Origin: Pseudohalioglobus lutimaris
Lineage (GTDB): Bacteria; Pseudomonadota; Gammaproteobacteria; Pseudomonadales; Halieaceae
Assembly (NCBI RefSeq): GCF_002866825.1
Contig: NZ_PKUS01000029.1
Span: forward strand, 34,324 to 98,323
DNA: 64,000 nucleotides
Reading direction: 5' to 3'
Both the position numbers and the translations under genes were made by a program. The notes beneath the pieces were generated by a model that ran no database searches, was not told the DNA's origin, and saw only the letters and a program-made list of their open reading frames with translations. Positions 9,565-19,352 of this stretch are shown piece after piece (within the stretch, counting starts at the first letter, position 1; every line of letters begins with the position of its first letter).

Positions 9565-9594
9565 AGTGCTATACGCCGTAAAGCGTATAGCACT
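9565..9594 (-). terminator. Hairpin with T-run between tRNA-Gln and prs
   Basis: Twelve-base arms AGTGCTATACGC and GCGTATAGCACT pair perfectly around a six-base loop. Read on the minus strand the hairpin starts 7 nt after the CCA end of tRNA-Gln and is followed by TTTTCG. It has the form of an intrinsic terminator for the tRNA, though the stem is rich in A-T. It also lies in the leader of prs, so it could act as an attenuator or a processing signal. Confidence 0.6.
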
Positions 9595-9601
9595 CTGTGT
9601 A

Positions 9602-9676
9602 TGGCTGGGGTGGCAGGATTCGAACCTGCGAATGCCGGGATCAAAACCCGGTGCCTTGCCACTTGGCGACACCCCA
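9602..9676 (-). tRNA. tRNA-Gln (UUG anticodon)
   Basis: On the minus strand the 75 bases fold as a tRNA. The acceptor arm TGGGGTG pairs with CACCCCA, followed by the encoded GCCA end (discriminator G and CCA). The anticodon stem CCGGG/CCCGG encloses TTTTGAT, which puts TTG at positions 34-36. The T-arm has GGTTCGAATCC. The gene begins one base after the ispE stop codon and is followed by the hairpin at 9565-9594. It must therefore be cut from an ispE transcript or be driven by a promoter inside ispE. Confidence 0.97.
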
Positions 9677-9677
9677 T

Positions 9678-10526
9678 TCATTCTCTTGCTCTGGCCAGCG
9701 CAGCAAGCACTGGTGACTCGTTTATGCCTCGCGCTACAAACCCGGTTAAAGGGTGCGGAATCTCGCTCAGAGCTATCCGGGCTGCCTGTTCGTCCGCAAA
9801 GCTGCAAAATACGCAGGCGCCTGTGCCGGTCAATCTTGCATTCCCGAATTTGTCCAGACAATTCAAAGCGTTATTAACCTCGGGGTGGAGGCGTCTAACC
9901 AGAGTCTGGAAGTCGTTGCGGGAGTGGCCCTCGAAAAAGGCGGCTATTTTGATGGGAGAGGTGTCCCGTGTCAATTGCTGGTGTGAAAATATTTCCGCTG
10001 TACCGACATGGCAATCCGGCGTAACCACCAGGTACCAGCTTTCTGGTATCACCACCGGGGTAAGTACTTCGCCGGTGCCCTCGGCCCAGGCGCTTTGCCC
10101 GCCCACGAAAACGGGGACATCAGCCCCCAGTTGGGCGCCAATCTCCTGCAATTGCATGCTGGACAGTCCCAGTTGCCAGAGCTGGTTGAGGGCGAGCAGT
10201 GTAGTAGCTGCATTTGAACTGCCTCCGCCCAGGCCTCCCCCTGCCGGGATGCGTTTTTGTACCCGGATGTCGACGCCGTGCTTTTCCTGGTTGCGCGGTA
10301 ACGCTCGAGCGGCGCGAGTAATCAGGTTTTCTTCGACGGGTATCCCCATGGTGTCGCCGCTCAACGTGATCTCGCCGCCGTTATTGGGCGTGAACCGCAT
10401 GCTATCTCCCCAGTCCAGCAGTTGGAAAAGGGTCTGCAGTTCATGGTAGCCGTCTGCGCGTCTGCCGGTTATGTGCAGGAAAAGGTTGAGTTTGGCGGGA
10501 GAGAGCAGCGAGAGGGCAGGGGTCAT
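9678..10526 (-). CDS. ispE: 4-diphosphocytidyl-2-C-methyl-D-erythritol kinase
   Basis: IspE phosphorylates CDP-methylerythritol in the MEP pathway to isoprenoids. The 282-residue GHMP kinase shows the substrate segment [22 protein letters not shown] at its start and the ATP-binding loop [14 protein letters not shown] in the middle. The start ATG overlaps the lolB stop (ATGA), so the two are translationally coupled. IspH, a later step of the same pathway, is encoded at 42.2 kb. tRNA-Gln follows directly. Confidence 0.96.
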   Translation of the reverse strand: MTPALSLLSPAKLNLFLHITGRRADGYHELQTLFQLLDWGDSMRFTPNNGGEITLSGDTMGIPVEENLITRAARALPRNQEKHGVDIRVQKRIPAGGGLGGGSSNAATTLLALNQLWQLGLSSMQLQEIGAQLGADVPVFVGGQSAWAEGTGEVLTPVVIPESWYLVVTPDCHVGTAEIFSHQQLTRDTSPIKIAAFFEGHSRNDFQTLVRRLHPEVNNALNCLDKFGNARLTGTGACVFCSFADEQAARIALSEIPHPLTGFVARGINESPVLAALARARE

Positions 10527-11128
10527 GGCGCGGAAAAGCCCCCCCAGTGGCGCAGAATTATGCGAGCGCTGACTTCATCACGGTAAAGTCGCAGACTTGT
10601 GGGCAGTGTAAAGCGCTCGAACTGAGCGAAGTCCCGGTACTCGACTGTCCAGCCCTGCTGGCTTATTTCACTGGGCAGACTGCCCTCGGCATCAAGGGTA
10701 ATGGAGTCCACTGGTAACTGCGGCGCGGGCATCCCCTTCAGCCAGTAGTGCAGGGCTGAGACAGGTAAATGCCAAACAGCGTTTTCCGCCAGTGCCGGGT
10801 CATCCAGGGCCCAGCGGCTGTAATCGTCCCCCTGGCGTATTTCCAAGAGCTTGCCGTCACTGTCCACAGTGGTTGCGCTAAAGCCCATGGGTCCGGACAA
10901 GCGTATGTGGGTAGATGTGTCTCGCTGCTGCCACAGTAATGAACCTGATTCTGCCTGCCCGGCATTGCGTAACGCGATCTTGCCGTTTGCGGTCCAGTGG
11001 CGCATCTGCTCCAGCTGGGCGCGGTGCTGGTCCCAGTTCTGGCTGCCTGGTGCAGAATGTTGCAGGCCCGCACACCCCGCCAGTAAAAGCAGGCCGCACC
11101 ATGTCAGGCACGTTAGCAGAGGCCTCAT
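10523..11128 (-). CDS. lolB: Outer-membrane lipoprotein receptor LolB
   Basis: LolB accepts lipoproteins from periplasmic LolA and inserts them into the outer membrane. The 201-residue protein has a lipoprotein signal with the lipobox LLAGC (cysteine near 19). The mature part shows the family's pattern, with [10 protein letters not shown] and [10 protein letters not shown]. Its position between the TPR lipoprotein and ispE is the same as in Pseudomonas. It overlaps both neighbours by four bases (ATGA), which points to one operon. Confidence 0.93.
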   Translation of the reverse strand: MRPLLTCLTWCGLLLLAGCAGLQHSAPGSQNWDQHRAQLEQMRHWTANGKIALRNAGQAESGSLLWQQRDTSTHIRLSGPMGFSATTVDSDGKLLEIRQGDDYSRWALDDPALAENAVWHLPVSALHYWLKGMPAPQLPVDSITLDAEGSLPSEISQQGWTVEYRDFAQFERFTLPTSLRLYRDEVSARIILRHWGGFSAP

Positions 11129-12882
11129 TCGGCGCTGTCAGGAGCCGGTTGAGGGGGCAGTGTTGCCAGGTCGGTGACGCCCAGGCGTTGCAGCGTGGCG
11201 CGCAGGATTTTGTGGTCGGGCGCTTTGAGCAGTGCTCCCTGCCAGACCCGGCGGGCCTCATCCGTGCGTCCCATGGCCCAGAGCACCTCCCCCAGATGGG
11301 CCGCCACCTCCGGATCGGGGAAGGCCAGATAAGCCTGATTGAGGTATTTCAGTGAATCTTCCAGTTTGCCCTGCCGATAGAGGATCCAGCCCATGCTGTC
11401 GAGTATCGCCGGTTCGTCGGGCTCCAATGCCAATGCGCGGTTGATCAGGTCATAGGCTTCATCAAGCCTGCCGGTCTGGTCCGCTAGCGTATAGCCCAGG
11501 GCGTTGAGGGCGGTCGCGTTGTTGGGGTCGCGGGCGAGAATCGCACGCAGGTCGGCTTCCATCATGGCCAGGTCGTCCTGCTGCTGGCCGAGCATGGAGC
11601 GCGCATACCGCAGAGAGGCCGAGTCCGGGTAGGCGTCTATTCCGGCGTTGAGCACTGCCAGGGAAGCGTCCAGGGCTCCGGCATTGCTGAGTATATCCGC
11701 TTCTATACCGAACAATTGCTCACGCCTTGCGGGCACACTATGGCGCTGTTTGACGAACCAGGCATGGCTGGCATCAAATTTCCCGCCACCAACAAGAATG
11801 CGGCCGATACGCTGGTTCGCGCCCAGGTACTGACGGCCGTCCCCGATCTGCATGTAGTGCGTCAGCGCTTCAGAGGGCTCGTCGCGGTCCTCGGCGATGC
11901 GGCCAAGATAGTAATTAGCCTGGTCCTGGCGTTTACCCGTGGCCAATACCTGCTGCAGGTAGGCCCTGGCAACCAGGTCATCACCGGTTTCCCGGTTGAT
12001 TAGAGCGAGGGACAGCAGTAATTCAGCATCATCGGGTGACTGCGCTGAAAGGACCTCGAACTGTTCTCGCGCCGCGTTCATGTCGGTCGTGGTCAGCAGT
12101 CGAGCGTATTCGAGGCGTAGACGGCTGTCTTCGGGGTTGCGCGCCAGCGATTGTTCAATATGTTTGAAGGGCTTTGCCGCTTCAGTCTGGAGCAACAGCC
12201 GCGCTTCCAGAAGGAGCGCCTGGTGTTGGTCGGGTTCGATCAGAAACAACGCATCCAGCCTTGCCAGCGCCGCATCGAACTGTTCGTACTCCGTGTTAAT
12301 CAGGGCGAGTGTCAATAACAGCGCGGGGTCCTCGGGAAGCTCCTCGGCAAGCTCATTCAGGCCTGCTACCAGCTCAGCCTGTTCTGCCGGGGATAACCCT
12401 CCGAAACCTTGCAACAACAAGGGATAGTTGGCTTGTTTACCGCTGCGGGAAACAAATGCGAGGTGGGGGAGCGCCTCCACAGCCTGGCCGTTTCGTGCCA
12501 TCAATGTCCCGGCAGTGTTGTTGGCCTCGAGATCGTCCGGGTCTTCCTGCAGCCAGAGCTGGACCGCCTCCAGCGCACTGGCGTTGTCGTTAACGAACTG
12601 TGCGAGGTGTGTGGTGTGCCTGGATACGCCCGCATCCTGCAGAACCCGGCTCTGCTCCATATAAGTCTGCAGCGCGGTCTGGTAGTCCTGCCGACGCAGT
12701 GCGAATTCGGCCAGCAACAGGGGATAGACGCTGCTCTCGGGGAAAGCGCGCTCCGCTATGGCATTGTCCTCTGCAGCCGCTGCTACCGTCGTCGGTGTTA
12801 TAGCGGGCCCGCTGGCCGGTTGCGTGGCGCTGCAGGCGGCGATCAGTGTGCAACTCAGGACGGTGATGAACAGACGGGACAT
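11125..12882 (-). CDS. TPR-repeat lipoprotein
   Basis: This 585-residue protein begins with a lipoprotein signal (lipobox LIAAC, cysteine at 17) and then consists mainly of tetratricopeptide repeats, for example the ALNALGYTLAD and ILDSMGWILYRQGK segments in the C-terminal third. Such domains bind other proteins. A TPR protein of this size occupies the same place before lolB in Pseudomonas; its role is not established. It is the first gene of the lolB-ispE operon and is divergent from hemA. Confidence 0.85.
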   Translation of the reverse strand: MSRLFITVLSCTLIAACSATQPASGPAITPTTVAAAAEDNAIAERAFPESSVYPLLLAEFALRRQDYQTALQTYMEQSRVLQDAGVSRHTTHLAQFVNDNASALEAVQLWLQEDPDDLEANNTAGTLMARNGQAVEALPHLAFVSRSGKQANYPLLLQGFGGLSPAEQAELVAGLNELAEELPEDPALLLTLALINTEYEQFDAALARLDALFLIEPDQHQALLLEARLLLQTEAAKPFKHIEQSLARNPEDSRLRLEYARLLTTTDMNAAREQFEVLSAQSPDDAELLLSLALINRETGDDLVARAYLQQVLATGKRQDQANYYLGRIAEDRDEPSEALTHYMQIGDGRQYLGANQRIGRILVGGGKFDASHAWFVKQRHSVPARREQLFGIEADILSNAGALDASLAVLNAGIDAYPDSASLRYARSMLGQQQDDLAMMEADLRAILARDPNNATALNALGYTLADQTGRLDEAYDLINRALALEPDEPAILDSMGWILYRQGKLEDSLKYLNQAYLAFPDPEVAAHLGEVLWAMGRTDEARRVWQGALLKAPDHKILRATLQRLGVTDLATLPPQPAPDSAE

Positions 12883-13101
12883 TCGGGCTACAGCAGTTGT
12901 TCTGGGTTCTGGACGTCACATGATGACACAACCGGGCGTTGAAACCCAATCACTGTGAGCCGTCCGTCAGCGGGCTATTTGCGCGCTAACTTGTTAATAT
13001 CCCTGCTGGTTTTGGGAGGATATGCTAAAGTTCGCGCGTTGAACCGGATTGCTGCATTCCCCGTCACCCGGCATTGCCAAGCAGGAGCTCGCCAGTACAC
13101 C

Positions 13102-14478
13102 ATGAATCTTATCGCCCTGGGCATAAACCACAATTCCGCCGCTGTTGAGGTGCGTGAACGGGTAGCGTTCGCGCCTGAGCAGGTGAGTGAAGCCATGGCG
13201 GATTGCTGCAGCGCAGCCGGGCTGGACGAAGTGGTGATTCTGTCTACCTGCAATCGCACCGAGATTTACGCGATAGCGCCGGCACGCAGCGTGCTTGCGG
13301 ACAAAGCGTTACAGCTGATTGACTGGATGGCCAATTATCACCATCTGCCAGCCGAGGAGCTGCGCAAGGCGGCCTACCACTTCGAAGCGGACAAGGCACT
13401 GAGTCACCTCGCCCAGGTTGCCGCCGGCCTCGACTCCATGGTGCTGGGAGAGCCGCAGATCTTTGGTCAGCTTAAATCTGCCTTTGCCGTTGCTGCGGAG
13501 TCTGGCACCGTCGGCGGTGAGCTGAACCGAATGTTCCAGCGGGTGTTCGCGATTGCCAAGCGGGTGCGCACCGATACGGCGATAGGCGAGAACCCGGTAT
13601 CAGTAGCTTACGCGGCTGTGGATCTGGCCGGTCATATTTTCTCCGATCTGAGCGAATGTAACGCGTTGCTGGTGGGTGCAGGTGAAACTATCGAGCTGGT
13701 TACCCGCCACCTGATTGATGCCGGCGTGCGCAATATCGTTATTGCCAACCGTACCCTGGGTCGTGCCCGTGAACTGGGCCAGAAGTTCGGTGCCGAGGCA
13801 GTTTTGTTGGCGGAGATCCCCGAGCAGTTGCCGGCCGCTGATATCGTGATCACGTCCACGGGCAGCCAACTGCCTATTCTCGGCAAAGGCGCGGTAGAGC
13901 AGGCGATCAAGGTGCGTAAGCATCGGCCTGTACTGATGGTGGATATCGCGGTGCCCAGGGATATCGAGCCACAGGTAGGGGATTTACGCGATGTGTACCT
14001 CTACAGTGTCGACGACTTGCGTGAAATCGTTGACCAGAACCTGCGCAGTCGGCAGAACGAAGCGCGTAAAGCAGACGTCATTATCGCTGAAGGTGTTGCC
14101 GCCTGTGTCCATGAAGTCAGGCAGATGGGCGCCGTGGACGCAGTTAAGGACTACCGGCGCATGGCTGAACAGTTACGTGAGGCAGAGCTGAAGAAGGCGC
14201 TGCGCAGCATCAACCGTGGCGATGACCCGGCGCGTGTGCTGACCCAGTTCTCCCGCGGGCTCACCAATAAACTGATTCATGCGCCGACTGCTGGGCTCAA
14301 GCAAGTCAGTGCCGAGGGCCGCGATAGCGAGCTGCAAGGCGCAAGGCGGCTGCTCGGTATCGCTGCCCCTACCCCTGAAGCGGAGTCAGTACGCGGCCGT
14401 GTAGATAAACCTGAAAACGCCGACGGCATTGAGTTGTCGGCGAATGATACTGACCACTCGAGACACACCTTGCAATGA
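13102..14478 (+). CDS. hemA: Glutamyl-tRNA reductase
   Basis: HemA reduces glutamyl-tRNA to glutamate 1-semialdehyde, the first committed step of haem synthesis by the C5 route. The catalytic cysteine is C50 in STCNRTE. The NADP-binding domain (LLVGAGE) and the dimerisation domain follow; the [12 protein letters not shown] segment is characteristic. The open frame runs back to 12955, but the conserved N-terminus starts at [10 protein letters not shown] (ATG 13102, with AGGAG upstream), giving 458 residues. The last 40 residues are a variable tail. prfA overlaps its stop codon. Confidence 0.96.
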   Translation: MNLIALGINHNSAAVEVRERVAFAPEQVSEAMADCCSAAGLDEVVILSTCNRTEIYAIAPARSVLADKALQLIDWMANYHHLPAEELRKAAYHFEADKALSHLAQVAAGLDSMVLGEPQIFGQLKSAFAVAAESGTVGGELNRMFQRVFAIAKRVRTDTAIGENPVSVAYAAVDLAGHIFSDLSECNALLVGAGETIELVTRHLIDAGVRNIVIANRTLGRARELGQKFGAEAVLLAEIPEQLPAADIVITSTGSQLPILGKGAVEQAIKVRKHRPVLMVDIAVPRDIEPQVGDLRDVYLYSVDDLREIVDQNLRSRQNEARKADVIIAEGVAACVHEVRQMGAVDAVKDYRRMAEQLREAELKKALRSINRGDDPARVLTQFSRGLTNKLIHAPTAGLKQVSAEGRDSELQGARRLLGIAAPTPEAESVRGRVDKPENADGIELSANDTDHSRHTLQ

Positions 14479-15560
14479 AACCCTCTCTCCTGACCAAGCT
14501 GGAAACGCTCACTGACCGGCACGAAGAGGTATCGGCGCTGTTGGGCGACAGCGACACGATTTCCAACCAGGACAAGTTTCGCGATCTTTCCCGGGAGTAC
14601 TCGGAGCTGGAGTCAGTGGTCAAGTGCTACGCAGATTACAGCCAGGTAAAAAGTGATATTGCAGAGGCCCGGGCAATGCTGGATGACCCGGACGAAGACC
14701 TGCGCGAGATGGCGCAGGAAGAGATCGACTCCGCTTCCGGTCGCCTGGTGGAGCTGGAAAAAGAACTGCAGACGCTGTTGCTACCCCGCGACCCCAATGA
14801 CTCGCACAACGTATTCCTTGAGATTCGTGCGGGCACTGGCGGTGACGAGGCGGCGATTTTCTCTGGTGATCTGTTCCGCATGTATTCGCGCTATGCGGAG
14901 AACCGCGGTTGGAAGGTTGAAGTGTTGTCTGAGCGTCCCGGGGAGCACGGCGGATACAAAGAGATTATCACCCGCGTGGAAGGCCGTGATGTCTACGCAT
15001 TTCTGAAGTTCGAGTCCGGTGCGCATCGGGTTCAGCGCGTGCCGGAAACTGAATCCCAGGGGCGAATCCACACCTCGGCGTGCACTGTGGCGATCATGCC
15101 TGAGGCAGAAGCGGTGGACGAGATCGAAATCAACAAGGCAGATCTGCGTGTAGATACCTATCGTGCTTCTGGTGCCGGCGGCCAGCACGTCAACAAAACT
15201 GACTCCGCGGTGCGCCTGACTCACCTGCCCACGGGTATTGTGGTTGAGTGCCAGGACGAGCGCTCCCAGCACAAGAATCGCGCTCGCGCCATGTCACTGC
15301 TGCAGGCAAAGTTGTTGACCAGTGCGCAGGATAAGGTCGCAGAGGAGCAGGCTGAGCAGCGTCGTAACCTGGTTGGTACAGGTGACCGTTCTGACCGCAT
15401 TCGCACTTATAACTTCCCTCAGGGTCGCATGACTGACCACCGCATCAACCTGACCTTGTACAAGCTGGCGGAAGTAATGGAAGGAGATCTGGACGCAGTC
15501 ATCGGTCCTCTGCGCCAGGAGTACCAGGCGGACTTGCTGGCAGCCCTGGGCGACGGTTGA
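14475..15560 (+). CDS. prfA: Peptide chain release factor 1
   Basis: RF1 reads UAA and UAG stop codons and triggers peptide release. The 361-residue protein has the GGQ loop (GAGGQHVNK) that enters the peptidyl-transferase centre, and the PxT recognition motif as PET in [10 protein letters not shown]. The start overlaps the hemA stop as ATGA, and the stop overlaps prmC. PrmC methylates the glutamine of this GGQ motif, so the pair is functionally linked. Confidence 0.97.
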   Translation: MKPSLLTKLETLTDRHEEVSALLGDSDTISNQDKFRDLSREYSELESVVKCYADYSQVKSDIAEARAMLDDPDEDLREMAQEEIDSASGRLVELEKELQTLLLPRDPNDSHNVFLEIRAGTGGDEAAIFSGDLFRMYSRYAENRGWKVEVLSERPGEHGGYKEIITRVEGRDVYAFLKFESGAHRVQRVPETESQGRIHTSACTVAIMPEAEAVDEIEINKADLRVDTYRASGAGGQHVNKTDSAVRLTHLPTGIVVECQDERSQHKNRARAMSLLQAKLLTSAQDKVAEEQAEQRRNLVGTGDRSDRIRTYNFPQGRMTDHRINLTLYKLAEVMEGDLDAVIGPLRQEYQADLLAALGDG

Positions 15561-16393
15561 TGGAAACTGTGCAGGCACTCCTGCGCAGCGCCAGGCACCT
15601 TCCCGGCGACAGTCCCCTGCGTGATGCTGAGATTCTGCTGGGACACTGCCTGGGCAAGTCACGCACCTGGCTATACACCTGGCCTGATAACGAGATCAGC
15701 GAAGCCTGCGCCGAGCAGTTTCGCAGCCTGGTGCAGCGCCGCGCCCAGGGCGAACCGGTGGCTTACCTGACCGGTTACCGGGAGTTCTGGTCCCTGGAGC
15801 TGGCGGTGGCCCCGAGCACCCTTATACCCCGTCCCGAAACCGAAACCCTGGTGGAGTGGTCGCTGGATCTGGCGTTGTCCGATCGAGCCGATGTGCTCGA
15901 CCTGGGCACAGGCACCGGTGCCATAGCCCTGGCCCTTGCCAGTGAACGTCCCACCTGGGGTGTCACCGGTGTGGATCGCAGCGAAGCGGCAGTGGCATTG
16001 GCGGTTGAAAACATGCAGCGGTGTAAGCTCGGTAACGTCAGCATGGTTCTGTCAGACTGGTTTGCAGCCCTGGCAGGGCAGCGCTTCGATTTGCTGGTGA
16101 GCAATCCTCCCTATATTGATGCAGGTGATGAGCACCTGACGCAGGGAGACCTGCGCTTCGAACCGAAAACGGCGCTGGTGGCTGGCGAATGCGGCCTGGC
16201 GGACATCGCCCATATTGTTGCCGAAGCGCCTCGTTACCTGCACCCCGGTGGTTGGTTGCTACTTGAACACGGCTACGCACAAGGAGCACAGGTGCGTGCT
16301 TTACTGCAGCAGCGCGGCTACGCAGGCGTAACCACGCGACGGGACCTCGCCGGGCAGGAACGGGTGAGCGGAGGGTGCTGGCTTGCTGAGTGA
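15560..16393 (+). CDS. prmC: Release factor glutamine methyltransferase
   Basis: PrmC methylates the GGQ glutamine of release factors, using SAM. The 277-residue protein has the SAM-binding segment VLDLGTGTGAIALALA and the substrate motif NPPY in VSNPPYIDA. An N-terminal helical domain (about 1-75) binds the release factor. The ATG at 15560 overlaps the prfA stop by one base; a TTG three bases earlier is possible. The end overlaps moeB by 11 bases. Confidence 0.96.
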   Translation: METVQALLRSARHLPGDSPLRDAEILLGHCLGKSRTWLYTWPDNEISEACAEQFRSLVQRRAQGEPVAYLTGYREFWSLELAVAPSTLIPRPETETLVEWSLDLALSDRADVLDLGTGTGAIALALASERPTWGVTGVDRSEAAVALAVENMQRCKLGNVSMVLSDWFAALAGQRFDLLVSNPPYIDAGDEHLTQGDLRFEPKTALVAGECGLADIAHIVAEAPRYLHPGGWLLLEHGYAQGAQVRALLQQRGYAGVTTRRDLAGQERVSGGCWLAE

Positions 16394-17132
16394 CGATCAA
16401 CTACTGCGCTACAACCGACAGATCCTGATGCAGGATTTCGATATTGCCGGGCAGGAGCGATTGCAGGCGGCATGCGTGCTGATAGTGGGGCTTGGAGGTC
16501 TGGGTTGTCCCGCGGCACTCTACCTCGCCGCGGCGGGTGTGGGACAGCTTGTCCTTGCCGACGGCGACGCCGTCGAGCTGAGTAATTTGCAACGCCAGAT
16601 CGCGCACGGAGATGGGGATATTGGTTGTAACAAGGCTGCATCAGTGGCGCAGAGTATCGCTGGCCTCAACCCCGAAGTGAAGTTGGAGGTCCAGCCTCAT
16701 TATCTGGATGCAGAGCAGATGGCAACGCTTTGCTCCAGGGTCGACCTGGTGGTGGACGCATCTGACAATTACCCTACCCGGTTCGATCTGAATCGGGCCT
16801 GTATTGCGGCGGGGATTCCCCTGGTGTCTGCTGCGGCGGTGCGCGGAGAGGGGCAATTGGCGGTGTTCGACCCTAACCGGGGCGGCCCCTGCTACCGCTG
16901 CCTTTATCCCTCAGAGGGCAGCGCGACGGCGCTGAGCTGCAGCGAAAGTGGCGTGCTTGCACCGGTGGTGGGTGTGCTCGGTGCCTTGCAGGCAATGGAG
17001 GCCATAAAGCTGCTCAGTGGATATGGCGAGGCGCTGCGCTCGGCGTTGCTGGTGATGGACCTTGCCACCCAGCAAACACAACGGCTCACTCTTGCCCCGC
17101 GTCCCGACTGCCCGGACTGCGGTCACCTCTGA
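16383..17132 (+). CDS. moeB: Molybdopterin-synthase adenylyltransferase (MoeB/ThiF family)
   Basis: This 249-residue E1-like enzyme adenylates the C-terminal glycine of a sulfur-carrier protein (MoaD or ThiS). It has the nucleotide loop VGLGGLGCPAALYLA, the SNLQRQ segment and zinc-binding CxxC pairs (CYRC and CPDC). The start is a TTG at 16383 with GGAGGG about 8 bases upstream; it overlaps prmC. No other molybdopterin or thiamine genes are present, and gene order (hemA-prfA-prmC-moeB) matches Pseudomonas. MoeB and ThiF cannot be separated firmly by eye. Confidence 0.88.
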   Translation: MLSDDQLLRYNRQILMQDFDIAGQERLQAACVLIVGLGGLGCPAALYLAAAGVGQLVLADGDAVELSNLQRQIAHGDGDIGCNKAASVAQSIAGLNPEVKLEVQPHYLDAEQMATLCSRVDLVVDASDNYPTRFDLNRACIAAGIPLVSAAAVRGEGQLAVFDPNRGGPCYRCLYPSEGSATALSCSESGVLAPVVGVLGALQAMEAIKLLSGYGEALRSALLVMDLATQQTQRLTLAPRPDCPDCGHL

Positions 17133-17217
17133 GCCTGGCCGCCGGATGGGCGGTGGGCGTTGCCGACATGAACGTCCGTTTATTCCTGTTACCTCCATCA
17201 CCGGCACTCACGCAGTA

Positions 17218-18582
17218 TTAGGCAGAACCCGGTAGCGGTTTGCGCAGTGTGTGTACGAGGCGCCAGGTGATGAGCACAGTGGAAAGGCAGATGCCGGCGA
17301 TGAGTGCCTGCCATATTCCCCTAGTGCCGTCTGCCGGAGTTGTGGCCAGTTCCATACCCAGCCACCAGGACAGGGGCAGGGCAAAAAGCCAATAACTCAG
17401 GCACATGACCACAAACGGGTAGCGAGTGTCCTTGAATGCGCGCAGGCAGTAGGATGCCGCTACCTGTACTGAGTCGATAACCACGAACAGGGCAACCAGC
17501 TGTATCAGTCGCATAGCGATCAGGTGAATCTCCGCATCCGTAGTGTAAGCAGCGATCAATAGCTGCGGAATAGTCAGCAGTAGCAAGGTGGAGGCCAGTC
17601 CCACCATTACCGTGGCGGTCATTCCCGTTCTGACTGAAATCTGAACCTGCTGGTGATTGTTACTGCCTATCGCATGACCCACCCGCGTTGCCATGGCGGC
17701 CCCCACGCTGATCAGCGGCATATAGAGAACGTCCCAGACATTGTAGGCGATCTGGTGCGCTGCCATGGCGCTATTGCCAAGCGTGGCAATCATCAGGCTG
17801 ATGACCGAGAACACGCCGATCTCCAAAAAGAACGTGAGGCCAATAGGTAAGCCCAGGCGCAAGATTTCCTTGATCACCCCGGGGTCCGGCGCCACGAGTC
17901 GCAGGGGGGGCAGGTATTTGCGCAGCTCGCGGGTTGCAAAAATGTAGCCACCTATCAGTAGCGGGCTCAGCCACATGGAGATAGAAGTGGCCCAGCCGCA
18001 GCCGGTAGCGCCCATTTCAGGAAAACCCCACTTACCGTAGATCAGCGCATAGTTGAGGGGAATATTGGCGAGGAAGCCTATGACGCTGGCCACGGCGAAG
18101 GGGCGCATAATTCCCAGCCCCTGGGTGTGGCAGCGCAGTGCCTGAAACAAGGCGGTAGCCGGTAGACCCCAGGCCACCGCCTGCAGGTAACCAAGACTCT
18201 TGTCCAGTGTTGCAGCATCCAACTGCAGTAGGGCCAGCAGGGGGCCTGCGTAGTAGCACAGCGGGCCGATACTGCCGCCCAGCAGCAGCGCCAGCCAGAG
18301 TGCCTGGGGCAGGATGTCGCGAATCTTCTGTAGTTTCCCGGCCCCGAAGTCCTGGGCGACAATTACTGAGACTGCGAGCATGATGCCCAGGGTGAGCAGG
18401 AACAGCGGTAGCCAGATGTTGTAACCGATGGCGATCGCGGCAAGGTCGGCAGAACTGTAGCGGCCTGCCATAATGGTATCAACGACACCGGTGCCCATCT
18501 GCGCAAGTTGGGCGATGACCATGGGCCAGGCGATGGCGAACAGGGCGCGGGCCTCACCACGATAGGGGTTCGATACCTGCAT
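17218..18582 (-). CDS. MATE-family multidrug efflux pump
   Basis: This 454-residue membrane protein has the twelve-helix plan of MATE transporters of the NorM type, which export cationic drugs in exchange for sodium or protons. The opening A-W-P-M-V-I-A-Q-L segment and the following VDTIMAGR match the first two helices. The frame stays open back to 18684, but the conserved region and the hydrophilic start fit the ATG at 18582 (MQVSNPYRGE). It is divergent from doxX with about 100 bp between them. Confidence 0.88.
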   Translation of the reverse strand: MQVSNPYRGEARALFAIAWPMVIAQLAQMGTGVVDTIMAGRYSSADLAAIAIGYNIWLPLFLLTLGIMLAVSVIVAQDFGAGKLQKIRDILPQALWLALLLGGSIGPLCYYAGPLLALLQLDAATLDKSLGYLQAVAWGLPATALFQALRCHTQGLGIMRPFAVASVIGFLANIPLNYALIYGKWGFPEMGATGCGWATSISMWLSPLLIGGYIFATRELRKYLPPLRLVAPDPGVIKEILRLGLPIGLTFFLEIGVFSVISLMIATLGNSAMAAHQIAYNVWDVLYMPLISVGAAMATRVGHAIGSNNHQQVQISVRTGMTATVMVGLASTLLLLTIPQLLIAAYTTDAEIHLIAMRLIQLVALFVVIDSVQVAASYCLRAFKDTRYPFVVMCLSYWLFALPLSWWLGMELATTPADGTRGIWQALIAGICLSTVLITWRLVHTLRKPLPGSA

Positions 18583-18682
18583 TAACGATAGCCGCGGCGA
18601 CGAGGGTGTAAATAGCGCCGCGGCTGAAACCTTTTGCGCAGTTGTGCTGTCACAGAGAAAACAATCCTTAAGGGAAACCAGC

Positions 18683-19273
18683 ATGAACGTGATTGCCGGA
18701 TGGTATTACAGCATACATAGCGCGATCTTTCCGCGACTACAGCACCTGGACGGGCTCGCGCCCCTGGCATTGCGGCTTTATCTGGTTCCCGTGTTCTGGA
18801 TGGCAGGCACGCAGAAAATTGCCAACATAGAGAGCACTGCTGAGTGGTTCGCCAATCCCGATTGGGGACTGGGTTTACCTGCCCCCGAGTTGTTGGCTTA
18901 CCTGGCGGCCTACACCGAGGCAATCGGCGCTCTTTTACTGCTGTTGGGTCTGGCAACGCGGTGGATTTCGATTCCCCTGATAGTCACCATGCTGGTGGCG
19001 ATCTTTGCAGTGCACTGGGATAACGGCTGGGCCGCCATCGCCGACTCTGGTTCCCAGGAAGTGGCCGTTCGCCTGGGAGCAGCCAAGGACATTCTCCGAG
19101 AACACGGCAATTACAGCTGGCTGACTGAGAAGGGTGCCTTTGTCGTTCTCAATAACGGTATCGAGTTTGGCGTGACCTACCTGATTATGCTCGTCTCCCT
19201 GCTGTTCGCCGGTGGAGGCCGTTACGTCAGCGTGGATTACTATTTGTCGCGTCTGTTTCCCGATTGCCGTTGA
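18683..19273 (+). CDS. DoxX family membrane protein
   Basis: This 196-residue protein has about four membrane helices and the DoxX pattern: an arginine-led first helix with AGTQKI, a glutamate-containing helix (YTEAIGALLLLLGLATRW) and a third helix after it. Members of the family are poorly understood; some take part in thiosulfate oxidation or redox homeostasis. The central insert of about 55 residues between helices is longer than in small DoxX proteins. The ATG at 18683 has AAGGGAAACC upstream. It precedes rhlB by 79 bp. Confidence 0.8.
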   Translation: MNVIAGWYYSIHSAIFPRLQHLDGLAPLALRLYLVPVFWMAGTQKIANIESTAEWFANPDWGLGLPAPELLAYLAAYTEAIGALLLLLGLATRWISIPLIVTMLVAIFAVHWDNGWAAIADSGSQEVAVRLGAAKDILREHGNYSWLTEKGAFVVLNNGIEFGVTYLIMLVSLLFAGGGRYVSVDYYLSRLFPDCR

Positions 19274-19284
19274 CCTGTAAAAAT

Positions 19285-19315
19285 TTCAACGTCACGCCCC
19301 CGAAAATGCTAGACT
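19285..19315 (+). promoter_or_regulatory. Possible extended -10 promoter for rhlB
   Basis: TGCTAGACT (19307-19315) has the TGn-TAnnnT form of an extended -10 element. The nearest -35-like bases are TTCAAC at 19285-19290, with a long 19-base spacer. It is followed 38 bases later by the rhlB start. Support is moderate because the -35 is poor. Confidence 0.35.
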
Positions 19316-19352
19316 GGCGCGCGTTTTTTGAACAGTTACAGGAAGCATTGAG

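Noticed and set aside
15034..15045. PET in place of PAT in the RF1 stop-codon recognition motif.
   Set aside because: PxT is the conserved form, and PET is found in other bacterial RF1 proteins, so it does not suggest altered decoding.
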